Below, in pieces: positions 24,663 through 34,231 of a stretch of DNA of 64,000 nt (the stretch's first letter is position 1; each line of letters begins with the position of its first letter). The stretch is taken from NCBI GenBank assembly GCA_945883505.1, contig CAMCXL010000006.1, positions 1 through 64,000 of the forward strand. The letters are read 5' to 3'. Below the pieces are notes generated by a model. It made no database searches. It was not told where the DNA came from and saw nothing but the letters and a program-made list of their open reading frames with translations. A program made the position numbers and the translations under genes. The stretch is from Rhodoluna limnophila. Lineage in GTDB: Bacteria > Actinomycetota > Actinomycetes > Actinomycetales > Microbacteriaceae.

Positions 24663-25943
24663 ATGACTGATGAAAGCTATTCCCCAAGCTGGCTCGCCCC
24701 CAGCACCCAGATTCCCCTCGCGGCCACCATTAGTCTTCCAGGTTCGAAGTCCCTGAATAATCGGGAGCTAATTCTCTCGGCACTGGCAAGTGAACCAACC
24801 AAGCTTTTAGATCACCTCGAATCCAGAGATTCCTCATTGATGATTGAGGCCCTTGTCAGGCTTGGTGTGAAAATTGATGTTTCCAAAAACCATTTACTCG
24901 TCACACCGCAACCGCTATCGGGCCCAGCGAAAATAGACTGCGGACTAGCAGGAACCGTGATGCGATTTGTTCCAGCCCTAGCTGCACTTGCCACCGGTCA
25001 AATTGATTTTGACGGGGACTTAGCTGCAAGAAAGCGCCCGATGAAAACCACCATCGACTCGCTTCGCGCACTGGGTGTGAGTGTAAGCGGAGAAGGCTTG
25101 CCGTTTTCAATCCTTGGTACCGGAGAAGTTGCAGGTGGTGAAATCGAAATAGATGCCTCAGCATCCTCGCAGTTTGTTTCCGGACTTTTACTGGTCGGGG
25201 CTAAATTCAAAACTGGTCTCACCGTTTCTCACGTTGGTGAGCACTTACCGTCGATGCCACACATCGACATGACCATCGACGTGTTACAAAAAAGAGGCGT
25301 TGGCGCAAAAAAGACCGGGCCCGCTAGCTGGCGAGTTGAGCCTGGGGAAATTTCGGGTGGCGAGGTCCGAATCGAACCAGATCTATCAAACGCCGGTCCA
25401 TTCCTAGCAGCTGCCATGGTGGCAGGTGGCAAAGTCACAATCAAAAACTGGCCCACTGCCACCACCCAAGTTGGTAATGACTTTGATGGAATCTTGCAAC
25501 AAATGGGAGCCAAGATTGAACGAGCTGGAAACGACCTAGTTATTTCTGGAACCGGAAAGATCACCGGCATCGACATCGACCTTTCAACCGGTGGCGAGCT
25601 AACCCCGGTGATTGCCGCCTTGGCCGCCCTGGCTGAAACTCCAACCACCATTCGTGGAGTTGCGCACCTGCGCGGCCACGAGACTGACCGGTTGAGTGCT
25701 CTGGTAAATGAGATCAACTCAATCGGTGGAGACGCCACCGAAACTAAAGATGGCATGATCATCAATCCAACAACTCTTCGAGGTGGAGTATGGAAAACCT
25801 ACGAGGATCACCGCATGGCAACAGCCGGTGCCATCATTGGGCTTAGGGTTCCAGGGATTGAGATTGAGGATGTGACTGTTACTTCTAAGACAATTCCGCA
25901 GTTTGTTTCACTTTGGAATCAGATGCTAGAAGGTTCTTCTTGA
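24663..25943 (+). CDS. aroA: 3-phosphoshikimate 1-carboxyvinyltransferase (EPSP synthase)
   Basis: 426 aa. Joins PEP to shikimate-3-phosphate in the shikimate pathway. Substrate-binding segments: LPGSKSLNNRELILSALA (near 25), LDHLESRDSSLMIEAL, GLAGTVMRFVPALAAL, ASASSQFVSGLLL, PDLSNAGPFLAAAMV and the C-terminal RGHETDRLSALVNE and YEDHRMATAGAI. No SD precedes the ATG; GATACT lies at 24647-24652, 10 nt upstream, so the leader must be very short. The following rsgA gene overlaps its stop (TTGA). Confidence 0.96.
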   Translation: MTDESYSPSWLAPSTQIPLAATISLPGSKSLNNRELILSALASEPTKLLDHLESRDSSLMIEALVRLGVKIDVSKNHLLVTPQPLSGPAKIDCGLAGTVMRFVPALAALATGQIDFDGDLAARKRPMKTTIDSLRALGVSVSGEGLPFSILGTGEVAGGEIEIDASASSQFVSGLLLVGAKFKTGLTVSHVGEHLPSMPHIDMTIDVLQKRGVGAKKTGPASWRVEPGEISGGEVRIEPDLSNAGPFLAAAMVAGGKVTIKNWPTATTQVGNDFDGILQQMGAKIERAGNDLVISGTGKITGIDIDLSTGGELTPVIAALAALAETPTTIRGVAHLRGHETDRLSALVNEINSIGGDATETKDGMIINPTTLRGGVWKTYEDHRMATAGAIIGLRVPGIEIEDVTVTSKTIPQFVSLWNQMLEGSS

Positions 25944-26953
25944 GCTGGCTTTACGAACCGGAACCAGGCGAGCACGACCTTGACGAATCCGATATTCGGA
26001 TTCGACCAAACCCCAAAGGCAATAAGCCAAGAACCAAGATACGACCCGAGCATCAAGATGCCGTTCTAGGGTTTTTGGTCGGTATTGATAAAAACCGCTA
26101 CCAGGTGCTACTTCACGAAGCTGATGTTCAAGTAAATGCCACCCTTGCCAAAGAGCTTAGAAAAGATGGCCCCGCAGTTGGAGATGTTGTGGCCCTCACC
26201 GGAGATACCACCGGCGAAGACGGCGGGCTAGCACGCATTGTCAGGATTGAACCAAGGACCACTTTGCTTCGAAGAAGTGCCGATGACAGCGATCAAGTTG
26301 AGCGAGTAATTGTCGCCAACGCGACCCAGCTGATGATCGTTATCGCCGCGGCAAATCCAGAACCAAGAACTAGATTGGTTGATCGCTACCTAGCGGCCGC
26401 TCTGGACGCAGGACTCAAGCCAATTATTTGCGTGACTAAAACTGATCTTCAAGACCCGGCAGAATTTCTAGCAAACTTTGCTGGCCTTAGTATTCCGGTT
26501 GTTGAAACTAGGTCAGACGAGTTTGATCTTGATTCCTTGCATGAACTTTTGGCTTCGGAAGTCACCGTGCTAGTTGGTCACTCCGGTGTTGGTAAATCCA
26601 CTTTGGTGAATGCAATCGCTCCGCTTGCAAATCGTGCAGTTGGGGTTGTCAATGAAGTGACCGGACGGGGCCGCCACACCTCTACTTCGGTGCGCGCCAT
26701 CAAGTTAGAAAACGGTTGGATCATTGATACCCCGGGGATTAGATCCTTTGGCCTTGGACACATTGACCCGAAGAACCTACTGCGTTCATTCGAGGACCTC
26801 TGGGAGACAATTGGTTCTTGCCCCAGGGGCTGCACCCACTTGGCCGATTCACCGGATTGTGCCTTGGATGAAGCAATAGAAAGTGGCGTGCTCGGAACCC
26901 AGGCAGCTTCTAGGGTTGACTCACTTCGAAGACTCATGACTTCGCTAAGTTAG
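25940..26953 (+). CDS. rsgA: Small ribosomal subunit biogenesis GTPase RsgA
   Basis: 337 aa. Circularly permuted GTPase that checks late 30S maturation. An OB-fold N domain (LGFLVGIDKNRYQVLL) is followed by G motifs in permuted order: G4 VTKTDL, then G1 GHSGVGKSTLVN, G2 GRHTST and G3 DTPGIRSF. A zinc-binding C-terminal segment CPRGCTHLADSPDC completes it. Start TTG 25940 was preferred over TTG 25913 because AGAAGG at 25928-25933 gives a 6-nt spacing and the start overlaps the aroA stop as TTGA. hisN follows 5 nt downstream. Confidence 0.94.
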   Translation: MSWLYEPEPGEHDLDESDIRIRPNPKGNKPRTKIRPEHQDAVLGFLVGIDKNRYQVLLHEADVQVNATLAKELRKDGPAVGDVVALTGDTTGEDGGLARIVRIEPRTTLLRRSADDSDQVERVIVANATQLMIVIAAANPEPRTRLVDRYLAAALDAGLKPIICVTKTDLQDPAEFLANFAGLSIPVVETRSDEFDLDSLHELLASEVTVLVGHSGVGKSTLVNAIAPLANRAVGVVNEVTGRGRHTSTSVRAIKLENGWIIDTPGIRSFGLGHIDPKNLLRSFEDLWETIGSCPRGCTHLADSPDCALDEAIESGVLGTQAASRVDSLRRLMTSLS

Positions 26954-26958
26954 TAAGC

Positions 26959-27747
26959 GTGTTCACATTCGATCAAGACCTTGCGCTAGCGCTTGAACTA
27001 GCCGATACAGCTGATCAGATTTCACTACCAAGGTTTAGGGCCCTTGATCTAAATATCGAAACCAAGCCTGACCTATCCCCGGTGACTGACGCTGACAAAT
27101 CAGTGGAGCAGGCCCTGGCTTCCTTGCTTGCAAGTAAGCGTCCGGAGGACGCCATCTTGGGCGAAGAGTTTGGGTCGAGTGGGCAAAGCTCTAGAAAATG
27201 GATCATCGATCCAATCGATGGCACCGCTAACTTCGTTCGAGGAGTTCCGGTTTGGGCAACCCTTATTGCCCTGAGCATTGATGGAAAGCCAACTGTTTCG
27301 GTGGTTTCAGCTCCAGCTATGGGCTCAAGGTGGTGGGCGGCTCCCGGTATTGGATCGCACACCAAATCCACCACCGGTTCCGAAAGAAAGCTTTCGGTAT
27401 CAAAGGTTGCAAACCTTCAGGATTGCTCACTGAGCTATAACAACTTGCAGCTCTGGCAGAAAACCAAGTTTTTACCTCGGCTTCTAGCTCTTTCCGAAAA
27501 AGTTTGGCGAACCAGGGCATATGGAGATTTCTGGAGCTATATGTTGCTAGCCGAAGGTTCGGTAGATGTGGTGGCGGAGCACGATCTGAAAATCTATGAC
27601 ATCGCGGCGCTGGTTCCAATCATCGAACAAGCCGGCGGTTCAATCTCTGACTTGCAAGGTCCACTCACTGAACAAAGCTCTAGTGTTTTGGCAACCAATT
27701 CTTTGCTTCACTCAACCATCCGAGAACAACTTCGATCGGCTAGCTAG
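26959..27747 (+). CDS. hisN: Inositol-monophosphatase-family phosphatase, probable histidinol-phosphatase HisN
   Basis: 262 aa. Metal-binding motifs of the IMPase fold: GEEFGSS (Glu), WIIDPIDGTANFVRG (D-x-x-D-G-T) and the C-terminal HDLKIYDIAALVPIIEQAGG (W/H-D pair). In actinobacteria this branch supplies histidinol-phosphate phosphatase, and the aroA-rsgA-hisN order is common. The start is GTG 26959; TAAGTT ends 7 nt upstream and no SD is visible, so an internal leaderless start is possible. Inositol-phosphatase activity cannot be ruled out. Confidence 0.82.
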   Translation: MFTFDQDLALALELADTADQISLPRFRALDLNIETKPDLSPVTDADKSVEQALASLLASKRPEDAILGEEFGSSGQSSRKWIIDPIDGTANFVRGVPVWATLIALSIDGKPTVSVVSAPAMGSRWWAAPGIGSHTKSTTGSERKLSVSKVANLQDCSLSYNNLQLWQKTKFLPRLLALSEKVWRTRAYGDFWSYMLLAEGSVDVVAEHDLKIYDIAALVPIIEQAGGSISDLQGPLTEQSSSVLATNSLLHSTIREQLRSAS

Positions 27748-28962
27748 TTGAGAGTTAAACCGCTGGCCGGAAGATTTCTTGCCCTTGCGGGAATGTTGCT
27801 AATTGCACTTAATCTAAGAACTGCGGTTTCTTCACTTTCGCCAATCATTCCTTTCATTAGGGAAGACTTCGAGCTCTCGGTGCTCGCAGTGTCCTTTCTG
27901 GGCATGCTTCCACCGCTTGGCTTTGCACTCAGTGGATTAATTGCACCGATCATCACAAGGCGGATTGGCCTAGAGGCTGCTCTACTGACCCTGCTTGCCA
28001 CCATTATGTTGGGAAGCCTTATCCGCGCCCTCTCCGGAGACTGGAGCCTGCTGAGCGTTGGAACCATGCTGGCCCTTATTGGTATGGGTATGGGAAATGT
28101 GCTTTTACCGGTGGTGGTAAGAAAATACTTCCCAGACCGAATCGGCTCGATGACTGCTTTGTACCTGGTGATTGTCTCGATTGGTGCTTTCTCCCCTCCA
28201 CTAATTGCCGTGCCAGTTGCCGAGGCTCTGAGCTGGCGAGTCTCACTCGGTCAATGGGGCTTGGTTGCCCTCATCGCTTCCATACCTTGGCTTTTTGCTC
28301 TTCGACAAAACAGAGTTGAGGAACCAGTTGTGACCCAAGCACTAACGATTCCAATCAACGTTCGTCACGTGAAGATTTGGAAGTCTCCAACCGCAATGGC
28401 GATGGTGGTTATCTGGGCAGTCTCGGCACTAAACGGATATGCCAACTTTGCTTGGCTGCCACAAATCTTGATGGACGAGTCTGGCTCAACACCGGCCGAG
28501 GCAGGAATTTTGCTTGCGCTCTATGCCGCGATGGGAATACCCGCGGCTCTTTCGATGCCGGTGCTGGCAGTTAGATTCCCGAATCAAGCACCACTTATTT
28601 ACCTCAGCGGCATGTTGTTTTTTATCGGCTACGGTGGGCTGATCTTTTTCCCCGGCTGGTGGTCTTGGGTTTGGGTATTACTTGCCGGACTCGGCCCAAT
28701 ACTTTTTCCTCTGAATCTTGCTTTATTCAACCTTCGCACCAAATCCCAAGAGACACTTCTTCGAATCTCAGGTTTTGCCCAGGGCTTTGGTTATTTAGCA
28801 GCGGCGCTTGGTCCACTTGTGCTTGGAGTTTTGCACGAGCTCACCGGAAACTGGACTAGCTCACTTTGGTTTTTATTCCTAACCGCAATTCCGGCAATGC
28901 TTGCTGGCACAGTAATTGCCAAACAAAGAAGTATTGACGAAGAGTTGGAGCTAAGGACCTAA
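27748..28962 (+). CDS. MFS transporter, CynX/NimT family
   Basis: 404 aa, 12 TM helices. The CynX-type N terminus LIALNLRTAVSSLSPIIP and the helix-4 region LSVGTMLALIGMGMGNVLLP are recognisable. Relatives move cyanate, nitroimidazole or other small organic anions; the true substrate is unknown. TTG 27748 directly follows the hisN stop with no intergenic base and no SD, so translation most likely depends on hisN. Its last 4 nt overlap the convergent glpX. Confidence 0.83.
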   Translation: MRVKPLAGRFLALAGMLLIALNLRTAVSSLSPIIPFIREDFELSVLAVSFLGMLPPLGFALSGLIAPIITRRIGLEAALLTLLATIMLGSLIRALSGDWSLLSVGTMLALIGMGMGNVLLPVVVRKYFPDRIGSMTALYLVIVSIGAFSPPLIAVPVAEALSWRVSLGQWGLVALIASIPWLFALRQNRVEEPVVTQALTIPINVRHVKIWKSPTAMAMVVIWAVSALNGYANFAWLPQILMDESGSTPAEAGILLALYAAMGIPAALSMPVLAVRFPNQAPLIYLSGMLFFIGYGGLIFFPGWWSWVWVLLAGLGPILFPLNLALFNLRTKSQETLLRISGFAQGFGYLAAALGPLVLGVLHELTGNWTSSLWFLFLTAIPAMLAGTVIAKQRSIDEELELRT

Positions 28963-29939
28963 GCCCAGCGTGAAGCGTGGTGGTCGGCAAAGATTCGACG
29001 GATAGTTCCGCTTCGACCTCGAATCACCATGGACTCGGTGCGAATGACTGGGCCCTTGCGCTTTACTCCCTGGAGTAATCCGCCGTCGGTGACTCCGGTT
29101 GCAATAAAGAAGGTGTTGTCGCTTCGAACTAGTTCGGTTGCTTCATAGACGTAATCCATCTTGAGGCCTGAGTCGATACCGCGCTTGGATTCCTGCTCGT
29201 CCCGAGGCATCAAAATACCCTGCATCAGCCCGCCCATGGCGGTTATGGCACAAGCTGTGACGACGCCTTCCGGGGATCCACCAATACCAACGCACATATC
29301 GATTCGGGTGCCGTAGCTTGCCGCATGAATCGATGCCGCCACATCTCCATCAAGCAATAGCCTGGTTCCGGCTCCAGCTTCGCGAATTTCACGAATTAGA
29401 TCTTCGTGGCGAGGGCGATCTAGTACAGCCACAACAATCTCAGAAACCTGCTTGTTTTTGGCCTTTGCCAGCGCCTTGATGTTTTCACCGATTGGTTTTC
29501 TGATATCGCAAACACCAACCCCGGCGGCACCGGTGACAAGTTTGTTCATATAAAAAATTGATGATGCATCCAACATGGTTCCACGATCAGAAACCGCAAT
29601 GACCGACAGGGCATTTTGCCGACCTGCGGCAGTTAGTGAAGTGCCATCGATTGGATCAACTGCGATGTCGCACTTCGGTCCGTTACCTGTTCCAACTACT
29701 TCGCCGTTAAAAAGCATCGGGGCATTGTCTTTTTCACCCTCGCCGATAACTACGAGCCCTTCGAAGTTGACAGTGCCAAGAAATGCTCGCATGGCATCAA
29801 CTGCTGCCATATCGGCCGCGTTTTTATCGCCTTTTCCAATGAAGGGGTAAGCGCGGATGGCTGCGGCTTCGGTTGCTCGAACCAGCTCCAGGGCAAGGTT
29901 TCTATCGGGGTGTTGGATTGGGCTCTCGGACTCTGTCAT
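28959..29939 (-). CDS. glpX: Class II fructose-1,6-bisphosphatase
   Basis: 326 aa. Hydrolyses fructose-1,6-bisphosphate in gluconeogenesis; it is the main FBPase type in actinobacteria. Motifs: GKGDKNAADMAAVDAMR, VIGEGEKDNAPML, IAVDPIDGTSLTA (metal site) and CVGIGGSPEGVVTA. Start ATG 29939 is preceded by TAGGGT plus 6 nt (GAAGGT), which could be both a leaderless -10 and a purine stretch too close to act as an SD. It is divergent from a GNAT gene that shows the same spacing. In mycobacteria glpX sits next to fum; here it is elsewhere. Confidence 0.95.
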   Translation of the reverse strand: MTESESPIQHPDRNLALELVRATEAAAIRAYPFIGKGDKNAADMAAVDAMRAFLGTVNFEGLVVIGEGEKDNAPMLFNGEVVGTGNGPKCDIAVDPIDGTSLTAAGRQNALSVIAVSDRGTMLDASSIFYMNKLVTGAAGVGVCDIRKPIGENIKALAKAKNKQVSEIVVAVLDRPRHEDLIREIREAGAGTRLLLDGDVAASIHAASYGTRIDMCVGIGGSPEGVVTACAITAMGGLMQGILMPRDEQESKRGIDSGLKMDYVYEATELVRSDNTFFIATGVTDGGLLQGVKRKGPVIRTESMVIRGRSGTIRRIFADHHASRWA

Positions 29940-29945
29940 ACCTTC

Positions 29946-29951
29946 ACCCTA
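29946..29951 (-). promoter_or_regulatory. -10 box of a probable leaderless glpX transcript
   Basis: TAGGGT (minus strand), then GAAGGT, then ATG. The spacing of exactly 6 nt puts +1 at the start codon. The divergent GNAT gene has the same layout at 30001-30012. Confidence 0.5.
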
Positions 29952-30000
29952 ACCAGTTGAAGCCATAGTTTTCTAAAGCGCTCCGAAGGCCCTTGCTTGC

Positions 30001-30006
30001 TAACCT
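30001..30006 (+). promoter_or_regulatory. -10 box of a probable leaderless GNAT transcript
   Basis: TAACCT followed by GTAGCA and ATG at 30013. There is no SD, and the 6-nt gap places +1 on the A of ATG. Confidence 0.55.
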
Positions 30007-30012
30007 GTAGCA

Positions 30013-30465
30013 ATGGAAATTGAACTAAGGGTTGCCAACCAATCCGACCTTCCAGACCTGATTGCCCTTGACGCAGAATGTTTTCCGCCAGGTAATTCCG
30101 ACTTAGAGCCTGCTCCCCAAGGCGAAATTGAGGCCGGGGTTGAAGAAGGAAACATCTTTGCTGCCGCCGTGAACCAAAAGGTGGTGGGAATGCTGCAACT
30201 TGAAAAGGTCAGCTCCAACGAATGGGAGCTTCTTACTCTTGCCATAACTTCAGGCCACCGTGGCCAAGCCATCGGGAAGGCTCTGATGGAGCGACTGTTT
30301 GTTGAGCTGTCCCAGAGCCCCTATCTGGTCGCGGTTTCTTGCCTAACCTCACCCAACAACGAGGCCATGCAAGGTCTGCTGGAAAGCTTTGGTTTTGTCC
30401 AGGTGGGCCTTATCCCCGACTACTTCGGCCCAGGTAAGCACCGGCTGAAGTTCCAGCTGAACTGA
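30013..30465 (+). CDS. GNAT N-acetyltransferase (RimI-like)
   Basis: 150 aa. Standard GNAT layout: an N-terminal strand/helix (IELRVANQSDLPDLIALDAECFP), the central strand WELLTLAITSGHRGQAIGKALMERL with the acetyl-CoA P-loop R-G-Q-A-I-G, and the C-terminal NEAMQGLLESFGFVQVGLIPDYF with the Y-F motif near the end. It resembles ribosomal-protein alanine acetyltransferases, but the substrate cannot be assigned. It is a single gene, divergent from glpX; 121 nt with a short U-less hairpin separate it from cysK. Confidence 0.8.
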   Translation: MEIELRVANQSDLPDLIALDAECFPPGNSDLEPAPQGEIEAGVEEGNIFAAAVNQKVVGMLQLEKVSSNEWELLTLAITSGHRGQAIGKALMERLFVELSQSPYLVAVSCLTSPNNEAMQGLLESFGFVQVGLIPDYFGPGKHRLKFQLN

Positions 30466-30586
30466 CCGCAGGGCTGTGGCTGGGTAAAAAATGGCCCGAA
30501 TCGGGCATTAGTTGGGACTTTTTCTGGTTCACTTTCCAAGGCGCCCAAAAGGTGGCTAGATACAGACAAGCTAAGGACATCACTCA

Positions 30587-31522
30587 ATGAAGATCTACGA
30601 CGACATCACCCAGATCTACGGCAATACTCCCCTGGTTCGCCTAAACAAGATAATGGACGGCGCCTCAGCCGAGGTCCTTGCCAAACTCGAGTTTTATAAC
30701 CCCACCTCAACGGTGAAGGACCGTCTCGGTATTGCCATCATCGACGCTGCCGAGAAATCCGGTCAGCTAAAACCAGGTGACACCATCATTGAGGCAACCA
30801 GTGGCAACACCGGAATTGCAATTGCCATGGTTGCTGCTGCCCGCGGATACAAAGCCATCTTGACCATGCCGGAGTCGGTAAGCATGGAACGAAGAGTGTT
30901 GCTTCGCGCTTTTGGAGCAACCTTGATTTTGACACCTGGAACCGAGGGTATGACCGGAGCTGTTTCAAAATCCGAAGAAGTCGCCAAGGAAACTGGCGGC
31001 ATCTTGGTTCGCCAGTTTGAAAACGAGGCGAACCCAGAAATTCATCGCCGCACCACAGCAATGGAAATCTGGGAAGACACCGACGGAGAAGTTGCAGCAC
31101 TAGTTGCAGGAGTTGGAACCGGTGGAACAATTACCGGAACCGGTCAGCGCCTCAAGGAACTAAATCCAGACATAAGAGTATTCGCGGTTGAACCAGCCGC
31201 TTCGCCGCTTTTGACCGGTGGTTCTCCAGCGTCTCATCCGTTGCAGGGAATCGGTGCCAACTTCATTCCGCCAATTCTGGATAGAAGTGTCTACGACGAG
31301 GTCATCGATGTTCCAAGCGATGAGGCAATTGCCTACGCACGCCGTGCCGGGGTTGAAGAAGGAATCCTTGCTGGTCTTTCTTCCGGGGCTGCCCTTTGGG
31401 CAGCTGCCAAGGTTGCTAAGCGCGAAGAGTTCAAGGGCAAAAAGATTGTCGTGATTATTCCATCCTTTGGGGAAAGATACCTCTCGACAGTTTTGTATGC
31501 CGATCTCAGGGAAGAAAAGTAA
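30587..31522 (+). CDS. cysK: Cysteine synthase A (O-acetylserine sulfhydrylase)
   Basis: 311 aa PLP enzyme making cysteine from O-acetylserine and sulfide. PLP lysine K44 lies in [11 protein letters not shown], the phosphate-binding TSGNTGIA near residue 67, and [12 protein letters not shown] near 175. ATG 30587 with AAGGA about 10 nt upstream. cysE starts 3 nt after its stop, so the two form an operon for the two-step pathway from serine. Family members bind CysE to form cysteine synthase. Confidence 0.95.
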   Translation: MKIYDDITQIYGNTPLVRLNKIMDGASAEVLAKLEFYNPTSTVKDRLGIAIIDAAEKSGQLKPGDTIIEATSGNTGIAIAMVAAARGYKAILTMPESVSMERRVLLRAFGATLILTPGTEGMTGAVSKSEEVAKETGGILVRQFENEANPEIHRRTTAMEIWEDTDGEVAALVAGVGTGGTITGTGQRLKELNPDIRVFAVEPAASPLLTGGSPASHPLQGIGANFIPPILDRSVYDEVIDVPSDEAIAYARRAGVEEGILAGLSSGAALWAAAKVAKREEFKGKKIVVIIPSFGERYLSTVLYADLREEK

Positions 31523-31525
31523 ACC

Positions 31526-32077
31526 GTGTCATTCAGCGAAGATCTCAAGGCCGGTATTGCCAGAGACCCTGCAACAAACAGCAAGTTGGAGCTATTTCTA
31601 ACCTCTCCTGGCCTGCACGCGATCTGGATGCACCGAGTTTCCCACCTGCTTTGGAAAGCCAAGCGCAGAATCTTGGCAAGGATGTTCTCTAACTGGTCGA
31701 GGTTTCTAACCGGCATTGAGATTCACCCAGGATCAACCATCGGCAAGAGATTCGTGATTGACCACGGCATGGGCGTGGTCATTGGAGAAACCGCCATCAT
31801 CGGCGATGACGTGCTTATGTATCACGGGGTCACCCTCGGAGGTAAAGAAAACTCCGCTATTGATCGTCATCCAGTTATTGGTTCGCACGTTGTGATTGGA
31901 GCAGGCGCGAAGATAATCGGCCGGGTAACAATCGGTGACAACTGCTACATCGGAGCCAACACAGTTGTCACAAAAGACATCCCGGCAGGGTCAACTGTGG
32001 TTGGAGAAACCGGGAAGATCCTAAGCAAGAAAGAAGCGGTCTCGGGTCACTGGGTTTCGCAAGAGTACGTAATCTAA
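31526..32077 (+). CDS. cysE: Serine O-acetyltransferase
   Basis: 183 aa. Acetylates serine to O-acetylserine, the substrate of CysK encoded just upstream. The short helical N domain is typical of the EpsC/short SAT form. The left-handed beta-helix follows, with hexapeptide repeats and active-site segment [18 protein letters not shown] and YHGVTLGG. The C terminus ends in Ile (EYVI), fitting the CysK-docking tail. GTG start 3 nt after cysK. Its 3' end overlaps the convergent AHSA1 gene by 4 nt. Confidence 0.94.
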   Translation: MSFSEDLKAGIARDPATNSKLELFLTSPGLHAIWMHRVSHLLWKAKRRILARMFSNWSRFLTGIEIHPGSTIGKRFVIDHGMGVVIGETAIIGDDVLMYHGVTLGGKENSAIDRHPVIGSHVVIGAGAKIIGRVTIGDNCYIGANTVVTKDIPAGSTVVGETGKILSKKEAVSGHWVSQEYVI

Positions 32078-32535
32078 GAGCTAAGAAACGTCTCCAGGTT
32101 GTCAAAGTAACTTTCCATGCCTTCTTTTGAAGCCTCGGCTTGCTCTTGATCCATTTCACCGAACTGGGAAAAGCGAACCTTGCAGGACTCCCCTAGACCG
32201 GTGAAGTCAATCTCGATGCGGTGGGCATAAGGGCCTGGCTCGCGAAGAGCAAACTCAAGTTCGTCTTGTGAATAGTTCAGGTCATGAACTAGCTTGTGAT
32301 TTTCTATTACCTCTTGGTAAGTGCCCCAAAAATATGCGTTAAAGCCATTAGCCGAGACATCAACTCCGACCGCCCAGATTCCTCCTACTTTAGCTGCGCT
32401 TGTGACCGAGCCCGGAATGACATTTAGGTAGATGGGGCAGTACCAATTCTCAAGCTCTTGGGCATCGGTCCAGGCTCGCCATAATCTTTGAACTGGATAC
32501 GGGAACTGGCGTTCAACAAAATAGAGTGGCTGCAC
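32074..32535 (-). CDS. SRPBCC/AHSA1-domain protein
   Basis: 153 aa. The fold signature appears as [27 protein letters not shown] near the N terminus (AHSA1 W-x-A-W-T-D), [11 protein letters not shown] in the middle, and a C-terminal helix [17 protein letters not shown]. These small START-like proteins bind hydrophobic ligands or partner proteins; no specific role can be given. GTG 32535 lies 2 nt after the ychF stop, so it is in an operon with ychF. It is convergent with cysE. Confidence 0.8.
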   Translation of the reverse strand: MQPLYFVERQFPYPVQRLWRAWTDAQELENWYCPIYLNVIPGSVTSAAKVGGIWAVGVDVSANGFNAYFWGTYQEVIENHKLVHDLNYSQDELEFALREPGPYAHRIEIDFTGLGESCKVRFSQFGEMDQEQAEASKEGMESYFDNLETFLSS

Positions 32536-32537
32536 GG

Positions 32538-33611
32538 TTATACGTTGAATCTAAACTCCACTACGTCGCCATCTTGCATGACGTAGTCCTTACCCTCCAT
32601 GCGAACCTTGCCCTTGGCTTTGGCTTCTGCCATGGAACCGGTGGCAACAAGATCTCCGAAGGAAACTATTTCGGCTTTGATAAAGCCGCGCTGAAAGTCG
32701 GTATGAATAACACCGGCTGCCTGCGGAGCGCTCCAGCCCTGCTTGATGGTCCAGGCTCTAGCTTCCTTGGGTCCGGCCGTGAGGTAGGTCTGAAGTCCCA
32801 GAGTCCTAAAACCAATTCGTGCTAGCTGATCCAAACCGGATTCATCTTGACCCAAAGAGGCGAGCAGCTCCGCTGCTTCGTCTTTCTCTAAGTCAATAAG
32901 CTCAGATTCCACTTTGGCGTCCAAGAAAACTGCCTCCGCCGGAGCCACCAGATCAGCTAGGGCTTTTTTCTTTGCAGCATCGGTCAAGATTGCCTCGTCG
33001 ACGTTGAATACGTAAATGATTGGCTTGGCTGTTAGAAGGCCAAGCTCCTTGATTGGATTCAGGTCAATCTTGCTTGAGGAAAGCGGTTGGCCACCGTTTA
33101 GTATTGCGAGCGCTTCGTCGATTGCGGTCAGCGCTTCCGGTTCGGCTTTTTTGCCCTTGATCTCTTTTTCAATCCGGGGGCGAGCTTTCTCTAGGGTTTG
33201 CATATCCGCCAGAATCAGCTCGGTGTTTATGGTCTCGATATCCGATGAAGGTTCTACCTTGCCGTCAACGTGCACCACGTCTGAGTCACTAAAGCCACGA
33301 ACCACCTGGGCGATGGCATCGGCTTCACGAATGGTTGCTAGAAACTGGTTGCCAAGTCCTTCGCCGACCGAGGCTCCCTTGACGATTCCGGCGATGTCAA
33401 CAAAGGACACCGGCGCAGCCAGAATCTTCTCGCTCTCAAACATCTTGGCAAGTGTCTCTAGCCTGGAATCGGGTAGGTTTACCACCCCAACGTTTGGTTC
33501 TATGGTGGCGAACGGGTAGTTCGCCGCCAGAACGTTGTTCTTGGTTAGAGCGTTGAAGAGGGTCGACTTACCAACATTTGGTAGTCCCACGATTCCGATA
33601 GTTAAGGCCAC
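32538..33611 (-). CDS. ychF: Redox-regulated ATPase YchF (Obg-like)
   Basis: 357 aa. N-terminal P-loop GLPNVGKSTLFNALT (residues 8-22), switch region DIAGIVKGASVGEGLGNQFL, a coiled-coil insert, the NVDE motif that replaces NKxD and explains ATP preference, and the C-terminal TGS domain (LQTYLTAGPKEARAW, HTDFQRGFIKAEIV). It binds ribosomes and modulates stress responses. GTG 33611 has TAGAGT 8 nt upstream and no SD. Confidence 0.96.
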   Translation of the reverse strand: MALTIGIVGLPNVGKSTLFNALTKNNVLAANYPFATIEPNVGVVNLPDSRLETLAKMFESEKILAAPVSFVDIAGIVKGASVGEGLGNQFLATIREADAIAQVVRGFSDSDVVHVDGKVEPSSDIETINTELILADMQTLEKARPRIEKEIKGKKAEPEALTAIDEALAILNGGQPLSSSKIDLNPIKELGLLTAKPIIYVFNVDEAILTDAAKKKALADLVAPAEAVFLDAKVESELIDLEKDEAAELLASLGQDESGLDQLARIGFRTLGLQTYLTAGPKEARAWTIKQGWSAPQAAGVIHTDFQRGFIKAEIVSFGDLVATGSMAEAKAKGKVRMEGKDYVMQDGDVVEFRFNV

Positions 33612-33656
33612 GGGATACCACTCTACCCGTCGCTAGCTACTGGCAGACTTGAGGGC

Positions 33657-34220
33657 ATGTCCCTTGACTTTGTTGCCATTGACTTCGAAACAGCCAATGG
33701 CTCCCCGGCTAGCCCCTGCGCTGTGGGGCTGATTCGAGTTCGAGACGGCAAGGTAGTAGATGGCTTTGAGTCGATGTTCAAACCACCTCCGCTTCATAAC
33801 TGGTTCAGTGCCGGCAACATTGCGGTGCACGGGATTACCCCTTCGATGATTGAGTCTGCTCCGGACTACTCGCAAGTTTTGAGCCAGATGTTGGAGTTTG
33901 TGGCCGAAGATGTACTGATCGCACACAACGCACCCTTTGACATGGGGGTTCTGAGGGCATCAGCCGAAGCTATCGGTGCAGATCTTCCTGCCCTTAGCTA
34001 TAGCTGCTCACTGCAGATTGCGAGAAAGACCTACAACCTAGATGGCTACCGCTTGAATCAGGTGGCCTACGCCGTGGGTCACGAGGAATTTGATCATCAC
34101 AACGCCCTGGCTGACAGCGATGCCTGCTCAAGAATTGTCATTCATGCCGCGAACCGGCACGGGGCTCAAAACCTAGAGGAATTGCTTAGCTCCACCAAGC
34201 TCACACTCAAGCAGCTCTAA
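33657..34220 (+). CDS. DEDDh-family 3'-5' exonuclease (DnaQ-like, stand-alone)
   Basis: 187 aa. ExoI D9/E11 lies in VAIDFETAN, ExoII in LIAHNAPFDMGVL, and ExoIII in DHHNALADSDACSR with the final His and Asp of the DEDDh class. No polymerase or BRCT domain, so it is a stand-alone nuclease; relatives include YprB-like and epsilon-like proofreading enzymes. GAGG precedes ATG 33657. rmuC follows 11 nt downstream, suggesting a DNA repair or recombination role (inference). Confidence 0.9.
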   Translation: MSLDFVAIDFETANGSPASPCAVGLIRVRDGKVVDGFESMFKPPPLHNWFSAGNIAVHGITPSMIESAPDYSQVLSQMLEFVAEDVLIAHNAPFDMGVLRASAEAIGADLPALSYSCSLQIARKTYNLDGYRLNQVAYAVGHEEFDHHNALADSDACSRIVIHAANRHGAQNLEELLSSTKLTLKQL

Positions 34221-34231
34221 ATTGGAGCCTA

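Noticed and set aside
25229-25765. 178-codon minus-strand ORF within aroA
   Set aside because: Antisense shadow of aroA with no recognisable domain and no ribosome-binding site.
30494-30506. GCCCG-AAT-CGGGC hairpin before cysK
   Set aside because: Short stem with a 3-nt loop and no U tract; not a credible terminator or riboswitch.
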